A stretch of 64,000 nt of DNA from Streptomyces sp. DSM 110735 (GTDB lineage: Bacteria; Actinomycetota; Actinomycetes; Streptomycetales; Streptomycetaceae), in assembly GCF_016482685.1 (NCBI RefSeq), contig NZ_JACYHF010000004.1, positions 186,001-250,000 of the forward strand. Reading direction: 5' to 3'. The stretch's first letter is position 1, and every line of letters begins with the position of its first letter. The position numbers and the translations under genes were made by a program. Positions 8,455 through 17,112 of this stretch are shown here, piece by piece. The notes beneath the pieces are model-generated. The model saw only the letters and a list, made by a program, of their open reading frames with translations. It was not told the DNA's origin and made no database searches.

Positions 8455-9303
8455 GTGTTCTCCAACTATCTGATCGGTCTGCGCGAAGGACTTGAGGCGT
8501 CGCTCGTCGTCTGCATCCTGATCGCCTATCTGGTCAAGACCGGTCGCCGGGACGCGCTGAAGCCGATCTGGCTCGGCATCGGTGTGGCGATCCTGCTCGC
8601 GATGGGTTTCGGCTGCGCCCTCGAATTCGGCTCCCAGGAGCTGACGTTCAAGGCGCAGGAGGGGCTCGGCGGCTCGCTGTCCATCATCGCGGTCGGGCTC
8701 GTGACGTGGATGGTGTTCTGGATGCGGCGCACCGCCCGGCACCTGAAGAGCGAGCTGCACGGGCGGCTGGACGCGGCTCTCGCCATGGGCACCGGGGCGC
8801 TGGTCGCCACCGCGTTCCTCGCCGTGGGTCGCGAGGGTCTGGAGACCGCGCTGTTCGTGTGGGCGTCGGTGCACGCGGCGAGCGACGGCACTCCGCGCCC
8901 GCTGATCGGCGTCGCGCTCGGTCTCGCGACGGCGGTGCTGCTCGGCTGGCTGTTCTACCGGGGCGCGCTGCGCATCAACCTCGCGAAGTTCTTCACCTGG
9001 ACCGGCGGGATGCTGGTGGTGGTCGCGGCGGGCGTGCTGGCGTACGGCTTCCACGACCTCCAGGAGGCGGGCATCGTCCCGGGCCTCACCCACCTCGCCT
9101 TCGACATCAGCGGCGTCATCCCGCCGGACAGTTGGTACGGCACCCTGCTCAAGGGCGTGCTCAACTTCCAGCCGGACCCGACGGTCGTGCAGCTCACGGT
9201 CTGGCTGCTCTACCTGGTCCCGGTGCTGACCCTGTTCCTGCTCGACCCGCGCGTCACGGCGAAGCCGCGCGGGCGCGAGCGGGCGGAGAGCACCTCCCGG
9301 TAG
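8455..9303 (+). CDS. efeU: Ferrous/ferric iron permease EfeU (FTR1 family)
   Basis: A 282-residue membrane protein with about seven transmembrane helices. The two iron-binding REGLE motifs are intact, LREGLEASL at the N terminus and GREGLETAL near residue 125, as required for FTR1/EfeU transport. The GTG start follows an AGGAGG site inside the end of efeB, and only three bases separate the two genes, so they are coupled. The protein ends in a short Arg-rich cytoplasmic tail. Together with EfeO and EfeB it forms the high-affinity iron importer regulated by the iron box upstream of efeO. Confidence 0.94.
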   Translation: MFSNYLIGLREGLEASLVVCILIAYLVKTGRRDALKPIWLGIGVAILLAMGFGCALEFGSQELTFKAQEGLGGSLSIIAVGLVTWMVFWMRRTARHLKSELHGRLDAALAMGTGALVATAFLAVGREGLETALFVWASVHAASDGTPRPLIGVALGLATAVLLGWLFYRGALRINLAKFFTWTGGMLVVVAAGVLAYGFHDLQEAGIVPGLTHLAFDISGVIPPDSWYGTLLKGVLNFQPDPTVVQLTVWLLYLVPVLTLFLLDPRVTAKPRGRERAESTSR

Positions 9304-9335
9304 GGTTCGCCTCCGGGAAGGGGTGAGCGCTACTC

Positions 9336-10319
9336 ATGGGCAGGAATCGGGTTCGGCGCCGGGGACGGAAAGCCGTCATAGCGGGCGCGCTGACCGCGGC
9401 GGTGTCGCTGACGGCGAGCGGCTGCGTGGTGGTGCACGGCGAACGCGCGATGATCCCCGCGGCCACCCGTACCGACGCCGCGCAGGCGCTCGCCCGGTTC
9501 ACCGAGGCGTACAACAAGGCGGACCGCGCCTACGACAGCTCCCTGGACGAGGACCATGTCACCGGCGCCCTCGCCGACATCGACTCGGCCAGGCTGCGCG
9601 CGGGGCACGCCAACCATCCGGACGGCAACCCCGCGCACACCCCGCTGAAGCTGACGGACGCGAAGTTCACGATCCCGAAGAAGCCGGGCTGGCCGCGCTG
9701 GTTCGTCGCGGACGCCCTCGGCAACAAGGGCGGCTCGGCGCGCTGGCTGCTGGTGTTCACCCGTCAGTCGATGGGCGCGCCCTGGCAGGTGGCGTATCTG
9801 ACCGTGCTCGCGCCGGGCGCCGTACCGAAGTTCAGGACGGACGCGGACGGTTTCGCGGAGGCGGTGCCCGCCGACGCCACCGGGCTCGCCCTGCCGCCGG
9901 GCGAGCTGAGCGACAAGTACGCCGCGTATCTGAAGAGCGGCGGGACGAGCTTCGCGAACGGTCCGAGCACCAGCGGGCTGCGCACCCTGCGGCAGCAGCA
10001 GGCGCGCAAGCCGGGGCTGGTGCGGCAGTACATCGACGAGACGCTGGACCGGGGCGCCTACGCGCCGCTCGCGCTGCGCACCGAGGACGGCGGCGCGCTG
10101 GTCTTCTTCGCCTCGCGGTACTACGAGAAGCAGACCGCCGCCGCGGGCACCTCGGTGCCGGTGCCCAACCAGGACGTGCGCGCGCTGACCAAGGGCGAGG
10201 TCAAGCAGTCCCTGACGATGGAGTTCGTCTCCAACGAGACCGCGCTGGTCCCGGCCGGGAGCGGGCGGGTGTCGGTGCTGGGGCGGGTGCAGGGGCTGAC
10301 GTCGGCGCGGGGCGCGTAG
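9336..10319 (+). CDS. Secreted lipoprotein of unknown function
   Basis: A 327-residue protein with an Arg-rich start, a hydrophobic segment and a lipobox-like LTASGC (Cys at about residue 30), so probably a lipoprotein on the outer face of the membrane. The mature part shows no catalytic motif; the pattern of Trp, Tyr and Asp residues (WLLVFTRQ, FASRYYEK) resembles streptomycete lipoproteins of the DUF8094 type, which is a weak recollection. It starts 32 bp after efeU on the same strand and may be read through from the efe operon, but no direct link to iron is visible. Confidence 0.75.
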   Translation: MGRNRVRRRGRKAVIAGALTAAVSLTASGCVVVHGERAMIPAATRTDAAQALARFTEAYNKADRAYDSSLDEDHVTGALADIDSARLRAGHANHPDGNPAHTPLKLTDAKFTIPKKPGWPRWFVADALGNKGGSARWLLVFTRQSMGAPWQVAYLTVLAPGAVPKFRTDADGFAEAVPADATGLALPPGELSDKYAAYLKSGGTSFANGPSTSGLRTLRQQQARKPGLVRQYIDETLDRGAYAPLALRTEDGGALVFFASRYYEKQTAAAGTSVPVPNQDVRALTKGEVKQSLTMEFVSNETALVPAGSGRVSVLGRVQGLTSARGA

Positions 10320-10339
10320 CCGTCGTGTGCGACCAGGGC

Positions 10340-11083
10340 TCAGTGCCGTAGCGGCCAGGCGCCGGTGGAGTGGTCGGACTCCTCCGTGCCCGCGTGCCGG
10401 GCGCAGGCGTCGGTCAGCGCCTCCAGGAGGGTCAGCGGCTCGGGGAGCGGGTGCTCGGGACCGCGTACCCAGCGGACCTGGCGGTCGCCGTCGCCGCCGG
10501 GGAGGCGGGCGGGGGGCATCAGGACGTAGGAGCCCCGGCAGTGCCAGCGCATTCCGGGGTGTTCGTCCATGGTCTCGGGGTGGCAGTCCAGTTCGCAGGG
10601 CCACCACTCGTCCTCGTCCTCGGGGGTGCCCCGGGTGAGGGTGAAGAACAGCATCCTGCCGTCGTCGCTCTCGGCGACGGGACCGACCTCGACGCCGGTG
10701 GAGAGCAGCCGGTCGAGGGCTTCGCGTCCGGCGGCGAGGGGGACGTCGAGGACGTCGTGGACCATGCCGGTGGCGGTGACGAAGTTGGCGTCGGGCTGGT
10801 CGCGGACCCAGCGCTCGATCTGGGCGCGGTCGGTGGTCGACTGGGTCTGCCAGGCGAAGGAGACCGGGTGGCGTCCTGGGGTCGGACAGCCGACGCGGTC
10901 GCAGGAACAGCCGTAGCCCGGGGCGGGGTGCGCGGCGGGGGCGAGGGGCAGTCCGGCAGCGGCGGCGGCGAGCAGCAGCGCCTCACGGCTGTCGTCGGCG
11001 GACGTCTCCTTGGGTCGGCGTCCGCGCAGCCACTGGGAGATCTTGCCCTGCCGACCGGACCGGCCGCCGAACGTCGCGCTCAT
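10340..11083 (-). CDS. Prim-Pol-like (bifunctional DNA primase/polymerase N-terminal) protein, probably inactive
   Basis: A 247-residue protein resembling the N-terminal archaeo-eukaryotic primase domain of plasmid and phage prim-pols. The region YGCSCDRVGCPTPGRHPV has the Cys/His cluster usual in that family, and ANFVTATGMVHDVLDVP corresponds to the metal-binding strand. The catalytic Asp-x-Asp is here Asp-Val-Pro, so the second acid is missing and polymerase activity is doubtful. No helicase domain follows. Chromosomal stand-alone copies like this are common in Streptomyces. It is a single gene converging on the lipoprotein gene, ending 20 bp away. Confidence 0.82.
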   Translation of the reverse strand: MSATFGGRSGRQGKISQWLRGRRPKETSADDSREALLLAAAAAGLPLAPAAHPAPGYGCSCDRVGCPTPGRHPVSFAWQTQSTTDRAQIERWVRDQPDANFVTATGMVHDVLDVPLAAGREALDRLLSTGVEVGPVAESDDGRMLFFTLTRGTPEDEDEWWPCELDCHPETMDEHPGMRWHCRGSYVLMPPARLPGGDGDRQVRWVRGPEHPLPEPLTLLEALTDACARHAGTEESDHSTGAWPLRH

Positions 11084-11273
11084 CTATCCCCTCGCATCGC
11101 TGTGGTGCGGACAGCATGTCTCATCGTCCCATCTTCCTGCTCCCCGGGGGACCGGAGCGCGTATGCGAAGGAATCCGGCGAGACATACCTCACAATCGAG
11201 GTGGTTTAGCCGCTTTCACCCACTGATTGCGAGGTTTGCCGGGCGGGTCGCAGGGACGGGGCAGGCGCGCGCG

Positions 11274-12266
11274 TCAGGTGGGGTCGTACGGGGGCCAGGC
11301 GTCGCCCCACTCGGCGTCGCGGGCTGCCTTGTACAGCTCGCCGTGCCGCTTGGTGACCGTCGTACGGCCGAGGCGGTCGTCCGCCTCGCACAGGTCGAGC
11401 AGCACCTGACCCTTGCGGATCTGGGGGCGCCGGACGACGCGGTTGAGGGCGGGTTCGGCGGGGAGTCTGGTGGCGGCGACGTAGCTGAACTTCTCGTCCT
11501 CGTACGCCAGGGAGCCGCCCTTGACCTGCCGGTGCAGCGAGGAGCGGCTGACCCGGGCGGAGAAGTGGCACCAGTCGGTGCCGGGCACGATCGGGCAGGG
11601 GGCGCTGTGCGGACAGGGCGCGGCGATACGGAACCCGGCGGCGATCAGCCGGTCGCGCGCCTCGATGATCCGCTCGTACCCGGCCGGGGTGCCCGCCTCC
11701 ACGATCACCACGGACCGCGCGGCGCCCGCGGCGGCGTCGACGAGAGCCGCGCGGTCGGTCTCCAACAGCTCGTTGAGCACGTACGACACGGTGATCAGGT
11801 CGGTGTCGGCGAGGTCGAGCGCGGCGCCGATCCGCGCCCGCTCCCAGCGCGCCCCGGCCAGACCGGGGTGGGCGGCGGCGATCTCCCGCCCGAGCGCGAG
11901 CGCGGGCTCGGCCCAGTCCAGCACGGTGACCGGTCGGGTGCCGTCCCAGGTGGCGGCGACCGCCCAGGTCGCGGCGCCCGTCCCGCCGCCGATGTCCACA
12001 TGGCTCCCGGGCACCCACTCCGGCACCGCGTCCGCGAACGCGCCCAGCGCCGAACGCACGGCCTCGAAGGTCGCGGGCATCCGGTACGCCGCGTAGGCGG
12101 CCACGTCGGCGCGGTCCCGCAGGATCGGCGCGTTCGTCGGGGTGTCCCCCCGGTAGTTGGCGATCAACCGCTCGACGGCCGCGGTCGCCTGCCGCGGCGG
12201 CAGCCCGTCGAGCACCCCGGCGAGGGTGGCGCGGAGGGTGTCGGCTGGGGAGGAGGGGGCGTTCAC
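11274..12266 (-). CDS. Rsm22-like small ribosomal subunit methyltransferase
   Basis: A 330-residue protein with a SAM-dependent methyltransferase fold: the glycine-rich motif I is HVDIGGGTGAATWAV near residue 90, with VLDWAEPALALGR as the next strand. Downstream, CPHSAPCPIVPGTDWCHFSAR has four Cys/His residues that would bind metal, and ends with the conserved R-x-RK-region RRPQIRKGQVLLDLC. This combination marks Rsm22/Mettl17 proteins, linked to assembly of the small ribosomal subunit and, in mitochondria, to an Fe-S cluster. The start ATG is well placed. It ends before a 190-bp space shared with the prim-pol promoter region. Confidence 0.88.
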   Translation of the reverse strand: MNAPSSPADTLRATLAGVLDGLPPRQATAAVERLIANYRGDTPTNAPILRDRADVAAYAAYRMPATFEAVRSALGAFADAVPEWVPGSHVDIGGGTGAATWAVAATWDGTRPVTVLDWAEPALALGREIAAAHPGLAGARWERARIGAALDLADTDLITVSYVLNELLETDRAALVDAAAGAARSVVIVEAGTPAGYERIIEARDRLIAAGFRIAAPCPHSAPCPIVPGTDWCHFSARVSRSSLHRQVKGGSLAYEDEKFSYVAATRLPAEPALNRVVRRPQIRKGQVLLDLCEADDRLGRTTVTKRHGELYKAARDAEWGDAWPPYDPT

Positions 12267-12311
12267 CTGTCGATTGTCGCAGGTGGTGGCAGGGCGGTGG
12301 GCTGCCTCGGG

Positions 12312-13442
12312 TCAGGCGTCGCGGACCGCGCGGGAGAGGTGGGTGGCGAGGCTCGCGCGGGGGGCGTTGGCGGGTGGGCGGCGGACGGGGTGGACCGTGT
12401 TGGCCAGCAGGACGAGGTAGGTGTCGGTGGCGGGGTCCAGGACCAGGGAGGTACCGGTGAAGCCGGTGTGCCCCGCGGCGCCCCGGCCGGAGAGTTCGCC
12501 CATGGACCAGGGCTGGTCCACGGCGAAGCCCAGCCCTGGGGCGGTGAGCAGGAGTTCCACGAAGTCGGGACCGAGGACGCGGGCGGTGCCGTAGCCGCCG
12601 CCCGCGAGGAGGGTGCGGCAGAAGACGGCGAGGTCGGGGGCGGTGGAGAAGAGCCCCGCGTGACCCGCGACACCGCCGAGCGCCCAGGCGTTCTCGTCGT
12701 GCACGACGCCCCGCAGCATCCCCCGGTCCGCCTTCGCCCACGGGCGCCGCTGGTCCTCGGTGGCGGCGGCGCCGGGGCACGGTCCGAAGCGGGTCGCGGT
12801 CATGCCGAGCGGGCGGGTGATGCCGTCCGCGATCAGGGTGTCCAGACGGCGCCCGGTGATCCGCTCCAGGACGAACTGGAGCAGGATCATGTTGAGGTCG
12901 GAGTAGAGATGCCGACCGGGCTCCGCGCTCGGCGCCTCGGCGCGCAGCAGGTCCATCCGCACGGCGGCGTTCGGGCAGTCGTACAGCGGGAGTTCGGGGC
13001 GCAGCCCGGAGGTGTGGGTGAGCAACTGCCGTACGGTCACGCCGTGTTCGGCGACGCCGGTGAACTCCGGGAGATACGCGCCGATCCGGGCGTCGATCCC
13101 GAGCGTGCCGCGCTCGATCTGCTGCACGGCGGCGACGGAGGTGAACAGCTTGGTGAGCGAGGCGAGGTCGAAGGGCGTGTCCACGGTCGCCGGAACCCGT
13201 GCGGCGGGCGGGAGTTCGACACCGGCGTCGGCGTCGGGGTCGTACGAGGCGTAGCGCACCGCCCAGCCCGTCGCCTCGGCCACCGCGATCACCGGACCGC
13301 GCCCGGCCACCGCGACGGCACCGGCGGCCCAGGGGTGCGGTCCCTCGGTGAAGGTGCGCAACTCGGCTTCGAGGAGCGCGAGTTCGGCGGGGTCGAGCCC
13401 GGCTCGCTCGGGGGTGCCGGTGCGCAGTCTCGGGGTGCTCAG
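12312..13442 (-). CDS. Serine hydrolase / beta-lactamase-family protein, CTG start
   Basis: A 376-residue penicillin-binding-fold hydrolase. The nucleophile motif is S-L-T-K in DLASLTKLFT, the second motif is YSDLN, and the third is HTG in AGHTGFTG, the class C/esterase pattern. No signal peptide is seen, so it is likely cytoplasmic. The reading frame opens with CTG at 13442: the sequence is CTGA, with the TGA being the stop of the upstream efflux gene. No ATG, GTG or TTG gives a sensible start, because the next in-frame GTG is more than 40 codons in and would remove conserved residues. A GGAG site lies just before the CTG. The product may modify peptidoglycan fragments or esters. Confidence 0.85.
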   Translation of the reverse strand: MSTPRLRTGTPERAGLDPAELALLEAELRTFTEGPHPWAAGAVAVAGRGPVIAVAEATGWAVRYASYDPDADAGVELPPAARVPATVDTPFDLASLTKLFTSVAAVQQIERGTLGIDARIGAYLPEFTGVAEHGVTVRQLLTHTSGLRPELPLYDCPNAAVRMDLLRAEAPSAEPGRHLYSDLNMILLQFVLERITGRRLDTLIADGITRPLGMTATRFGPCPGAAATEDQRRPWAKADRGMLRGVVHDENAWALGGVAGHAGLFSTAPDLAVFCRTLLAGGGYGTARVLGPDFVELLLTAPGLGFAVDQPWSMGELSGRGAAGHTGFTGTSLVLDPATDTYLVLLANTVHPVRRPPANAPRASLATHLSRAVRDA

Positions 13443-14839
13443 CTCTCCGCTCCCTTCGGGCGCGCGGTCGGGTCGGCGGCTGTGACCTCGGGGAGGCTGG
13501 GGTCGGTGAGCATCGGCTCGGTGAGCTGTGCCTCCGTGAGCTTCGGCTCGGTGAGTGTCGGCTCCGTGAGCTTCGCCTCGGCCGTCCGCCGCGGTCGGAC
13601 CAGTCCCATGAAGCACGCGGCGGCGACCAGCGCCCCCGCCAACTGCACGACCGCCATCGGCACCGCCGTCCGCTCCCCCGCGATCCCGACCAGCGGAGAC
13701 GCCACCGCGCCGATGAGGAACGAGGACGTGCCGAGCAGCGCCGAGCCGGAGCCCGCCGCGTGCCGGGTGCGCAGCAGGGCGAGGGACTGGGCGTTGGGCA
13801 GGGTGAAGCCCATCGCGGACATCAGCGTGAAGAGCGCGGCGGCGACGGGCGCGAGACCCACCCGTCCGAAGACCCCGGTGGACATCAGCAGCAGCGCGGT
13901 CGCGGCGAGCACGATCACCGCGAGTCCGCAGGCGAAGACCCGGTCCAGGCGGACCCTGCCGACCAGCAGCTTGCCGTTGATCTGCCCGGCTGCCACCAGC
14001 CCCACCGAGTTGAGCCCGAAGAGCAGGCTGAAGGTCTGCGGGGAGGCGCCGTAGACCTCCTGGACGACGAAGGGCGAGGCGGAGACGTACGCGAACAGCG
14101 CGGCGAAGGCGAAGCCGCCCGCGAGCATGTACCCGGTGAAGGGCAGGTCGGCGAGGAGCCCGCGCATCGTCCGCAGGGACTCCCCCACCCCGCCCCGGTG
14201 CCGGTCGGCGGGCGCCAGCGTCTCGGGCAGCCGCCACCACACCAGCGCGGTGAGGACGACCCCGATGCCGGTCAGCACGACGAACACGCCCCGCCAGTCC
14301 GTGAACCGCAGGATCTGCCCGCCGATCAGCGGGGCGACGATCGGCGCGGTACCCGATATCAGCATCAGGGTGGAGAAGAAGCGGGCCATCGCGACGCCGT
14401 CGTAGAGATCCCGTACGACCGCCCGCGCGATGACGATCCCGGCGGCGCCCGCGAGTCCCTGCGCCAGCCGGAAGGCGACCAGTGTCCCCACGTCGGGCGC
14501 GAACGCGCACAGCGCGGTGGCGACGAGGTACACCGCGAGCCCGGTCAGCAGCGGACGGCGCCGCCCCCACCGGTCGCTCATCGGCCCGACGACCAGTTGC
14601 CCGAGCGCCATCCCCGCCAGGCACGCGGTCAGCGTGAGCTGCACACTCGCGGCGGGCGCGTGCAGCGCGCGGGTGACCTCCGGCAGCGACGGGAGGTACA
14701 TGTCCATCGCCAGCGGCGTGGTCGCGGTCAGCGCGCCGAGCAGGAAGGTGACCAGCATCCGGCTCCCTCGCCCTCCCCCGACCAGCGCGGTCCTGTCGGA
14801 GGCGTGCCGCAGCTCCGGCGCCGCCATGTGCTCGGTCAT
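13439..14839 (-). CDS. Bcr/CflA-family multidrug efflux MFS transporter
   Basis: A 466-residue protein with twelve hydrophobic segments. ATTPLAMDMYLPSLP in the first helix and GPMSDRWGRRRPLL between helices 2 and 3 are signatures of the Bcr/CflA drug:proton antiporters; LAQGLAGAAGIVIARAVVRD is the usual motif in helix 5. It would export small toxic molecules from the cytoplasm. After the last helix comes a hydrophilic tail containing five tandem pentapeptides of the type LTEPx. Its stop overlaps the CTG start of the serine hydrolase, implying coupled expression. Confidence 0.9.
   Translation of the reverse strand: MTEHMAAPELRHASDRTALVGGGRGSRMLVTFLLGALTATTPLAMDMYLPSLPEVTRALHAPAASVQLTLTACLAGMALGQLVVGPMSDRWGRRRPLLTGLAVYLVATALCAFAPDVGTLVAFRLAQGLAGAAGIVIARAVVRDLYDGVAMARFFSTLMLISGTAPIVAPLIGGQILRFTDWRGVFVVLTGIGVVLTALVWWRLPETLAPADRHRGGVGESLRTMRGLLADLPFTGYMLAGGFAFAALFAYVSASPFVVQEVYGASPQTFSLLFGLNSVGLVAAGQINGKLLVGRVRLDRVFACGLAVIVLAATALLLMSTGVFGRVGLAPVAAALFTLMSAMGFTLPNAQSLALLRTRHAAGSGSALLGTSSFLIGAVASPLVGIAGERTAVPMAVVQLAGALVAAACFMGLVRPRRTAEAKLTEPTLTEPKLTEAQLTEPMLTDPSLPEVTAADPTARPKGAES
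13500..13578 (-). repeat. Five 15-bp tandem units encoding LTEPx pentapeptides
   Basis: The pentamer GTGAG recurs at exactly 15-bp spacing (13506, 13521, 13536, 13551, 13566). The units encode the repeating LTEPT, LTEPK, LTEAQ, LTEPM, LTDPS at the C terminus of the Bcr-type transporter. In-frame repeats can expand or contract by slippage without breaking the protein. Confidence 0.85.
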
Positions 14840-14964
14840 ACGTCCCCTCCTCGGACTCCCGGGCGACCCCGGAGACCCTCCATGTTCTCAGGAACCGGGG
14901 GGTCGGGGTCGTGGCTCAGGAGACGGAGGTCGGGGGTCCTGGGGGCGGAACCCCCGGCAGGGGC

Positions 14965-16266
14965 TCAGCGGCGGTGGCGGCCGCCGACGTCCGTGCCCGT
15001 CGTGCCCGTCGTTTCCGCCGTCTCCGGCGACTCCCTCGGCGCGGGCGCGGAAGCCGGGGCGGACGCGGGCGTACCCGTCCCGTCCACCGGCGGAGCCGTA
15101 CGACCGCGGCGGCGGCGAAGGGCGGCCCACGTGCCGCCGCCGACCAGCAGCGCGGTGAGCGCCGCGCCCTCGGTGATGCGTACGCCGGAGGGACCCCTGG
15201 CGCCCGCGGCGGAGGCGTGGGCGGCTGCCGGAGCTTTGCCGCCCGCGGGCGCGGGGCGGGAGGTCGCGGGGACGCCGGGTTCGACGAGCGTGCCGATCGC
15301 GCGGGCCGAACCGCCGTGCGTGAAGCCCCAGTCGAGGAGCGCGGCGGTCTGCTCGTAGACGGCGTTGCTGCCCTCGGCGGGGTGCATGACGGTGACGAGC
15401 AGGGTGCGTCCGCGCCGGGTGGCGGCGCCGGTGAAGGTGTTGCCCGCGTGACTGGTGTAGCCGTTCTTGACGCCTATCAGACCGTCGTACGGGGTCAGCC
15501 CCCACGCGCCGGTGAGCAGGCGGTCGGTGTTCTGGATCTGGAAGGTCTTCTTGCCGCCCGCCGGGAAGTCGGCGGTGCGCGTGCCGCAGTACCCGCGGAA
15601 GTCGGCGTCCTTCAGACCCTGGCGGGCGAAGAGCGTGAGGTCGTAAGCCGAGGAGATCTGCCCCTTGTGGTCGAAGCCGTCGGGGCTGACGACATGGGTG
15701 TCGAGGGCGTGCAGATACTCCGCGCGCTCCTGCATCTCGGCGACGGTCTTCGCGACGCCGCCGTTCATGTGGGCGAGCACGTGCACCGCGTCGTTGCCGG
15801 AGCGCAGGAAGACGCCCTGCCAGAGCTGCTCGACGGTGTAGGTGATGCCGGGCTTGATGCCGACAAGGCTGGAACCGGCCGGGATGTCGGCGAGGTCGGC
15901 GTCGGTGACCTTGTAGCGCTGGGCGCGGTCGAACTTCTTCAGCACCGTGTCCGCGAACAGCATCTTCAGGGTGGAGGCGGGGGCGAGGTGCCGGTGCGCG
16001 TTGTACGAGGCGATGATCTCCCCGCTGTCGGCGTCGGCGACGAGCCACGCGCGGGCGGTGAGCTTCTTGGGCACTCCGGTGGCGCCGCGCACCTGGACGC
16101 CCTTGCGGGCGAGCTGCTCGCCGCCGACCACACCGGTGGTCTCGGCGGCGTAGGCGGGGGCTGCGCCCGGGGAGACGCTCAGGGAAACGGGGAGGGCGGC
16201 CGCAGTGAGCCCGAGGACGGCACGTCGGCTGAGCCGGGAACATTCACGCACCCCGGGACCGTACAC
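14965..16266 (-). CDS. D-alanyl-D-alanine carboxypeptidase (PBP5-like), membrane-anchored
   Basis: A 433-residue secreted S11 peptidase. A Tat-like signal (RLSRRAVLGLTAAALPVSL) is followed by AYAAE. The active-site motif STLK is at residues 98-101, the SxN motif is SGN in FLRSGNDAV, and the third motif is K-N-G in GVKNGYTSHAGN rather than the textbook K-T-G, a variant common in actinobacterial members. After the catalytic region come an Ala/Pro linker, a hydrophobic segment (ITEGAALTALLVGGGTWAAL) and an Arg-rich stop-transfer stretch, then a Pro/Thr-rich tail, so it is held in the membrane by its C terminus. It trims pentapeptide side chains of peptidoglycan. A GTG five codons later is an alternative start. 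Confidence 0.9.
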   Translation of the reverse strand: MYGPGVRECSRLSRRAVLGLTAAALPVSLSVSPGAAPAYAAETTGVVGGEQLARKGVQVRGATGVPKKLTARAWLVADADSGEIIASYNAHRHLAPASTLKMLFADTVLKKFDRAQRYKVTDADLADIPAGSSLVGIKPGITYTVEQLWQGVFLRSGNDAVHVLAHMNGGVAKTVAEMQERAEYLHALDTHVVSPDGFDHKGQISSAYDLTLFARQGLKDADFRGYCGTRTADFPAGGKKTFQIQNTDRLLTGAWGLTPYDGLIGVKNGYTSHAGNTFTGAATRRGRTLLVTVMHPAEGSNAVYEQTAALLDWGFTHGGSARAIGTLVEPGVPATSRPAPAGGKAPAAAHASAAGARGPSGVRITEGAALTALLVGGGTWAALRRRRGRTAPPVDGTGTPASAPASAPAPRESPETAETTGTTGTDVGGRHRR

Positions 16267-16509
16267 CGCCTCGAACAGCCGTTTCCCTCCGGGAGGTGGG
16301 TTCCGGCCCAGGAATTTGCTCTCTTATGAAGATCGGCCCGGCGCACCGCCGTCACACCGGCACCACGTTCTCCACCCGGCGCCCCCGCGTCTCTCTCCAC
16401 CCTCCATCCGCCCTCCCTCCACCCGAACGCCCGCCCCGGCGCGCCCGGCGCACGGGGGGCTGCGACGGTGGAAACGGTGGTAGCCACGCGGAACCCGTAG
16501 GAGAGTCTC

Positions 16510-17055
16510 ATGGGCTGTTACGACCGACGCGACATTGGCCTGTTGCTGCTCCGTCTCGGCACGGGCGGGGTGCTGGCGGCGCACGGCGCGCAGAAGCTGT
16601 TCGGCTGGTTCGGCGGGCACGGTCTGGAGGGCACGGGCCAGTTCATGGAGTCCGTGGGCTTCGCGCCGGGGCGGCGCAGCGCGACGATGGCGGGCCTCGC
16701 GGAGGCGGGCGGCGGCGTCCTGCTCGCGCTCGGTCTCGCGACCCCGGCGGCGGGCGCGGCGGCGGCGGGCGCGATGGCCGGGGCGGCGGCGGTCCACGTC
16801 CCCAACGGCTTCTTCGCCCAGGGCGGCGGCTACGAGTACGCCGCCAGCCTCGGTCTCTCCGCCACCGGTCTCGCCGTCACCGGCCCCGGCCGCCTCTCCC
16901 TCGACCACGCGCTCGACCACGTCCTCGACCGCGGCTGGATGGTCCCGGCCGCCCTCGGCGTCACGGCCGCCGCCACCGCCGCGGTGATCGGCGCCCGCAA
17001 CAAGCGGCTTCGCGAGAGCGTGACGGTGGAGCAGGAGATGCTCTTCGAGGAGTGA
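16510..17055 (+). CDS. DoxX-family membrane protein
   Basis: A 181-residue protein with four hydrophobic helices. The start MGCYDRRDIGLLLLRLGTGG leading to HGAQKLFGWFGG and GLAEAGGGVLLALG is the typical DoxX pattern. DoxX proteins are linked in actinobacteria to oxidative-stress and thiosulfate or sulfur handling, often beside SseA and superoxide dismutase, but no such partner is adjacent. It starts at an ATG after a GGAGAG site. The C terminus is charged (NKRLRESVTVEQEMLFEE) and cytoplasmic. cutA follows 57 bp downstream on the same strand. Confidence 0.85.
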   Translation: MGCYDRRDIGLLLLRLGTGGVLAAHGAQKLFGWFGGHGLEGTGQFMESVGFAPGRRSATMAGLAEAGGGVLLALGLATPAAGAAAAGAMAGAAAVHVPNGFFAQGGGYEYAASLGLSATGLAVTGPGRLSLDHALDHVLDRGWMVPAALGVTAAATAAVIGARNKRLRESVTVEQEMLFEE

Positions 17056-17112
17056 CCGCCACCCGGTCGCTCCGGATACGGTCCCCGGAGACCGTACGAA
17101 GGAGACGCACCC

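Noticed and set aside
11010..14054. A 1014-codon plus-strand open frame over the Rsm22-like and serine-hydrolase genes.
   Set aside because: Its translation is a Gly/Arg/Pro-rich shadow with no motif; the minus-strand genes have clear active sites.
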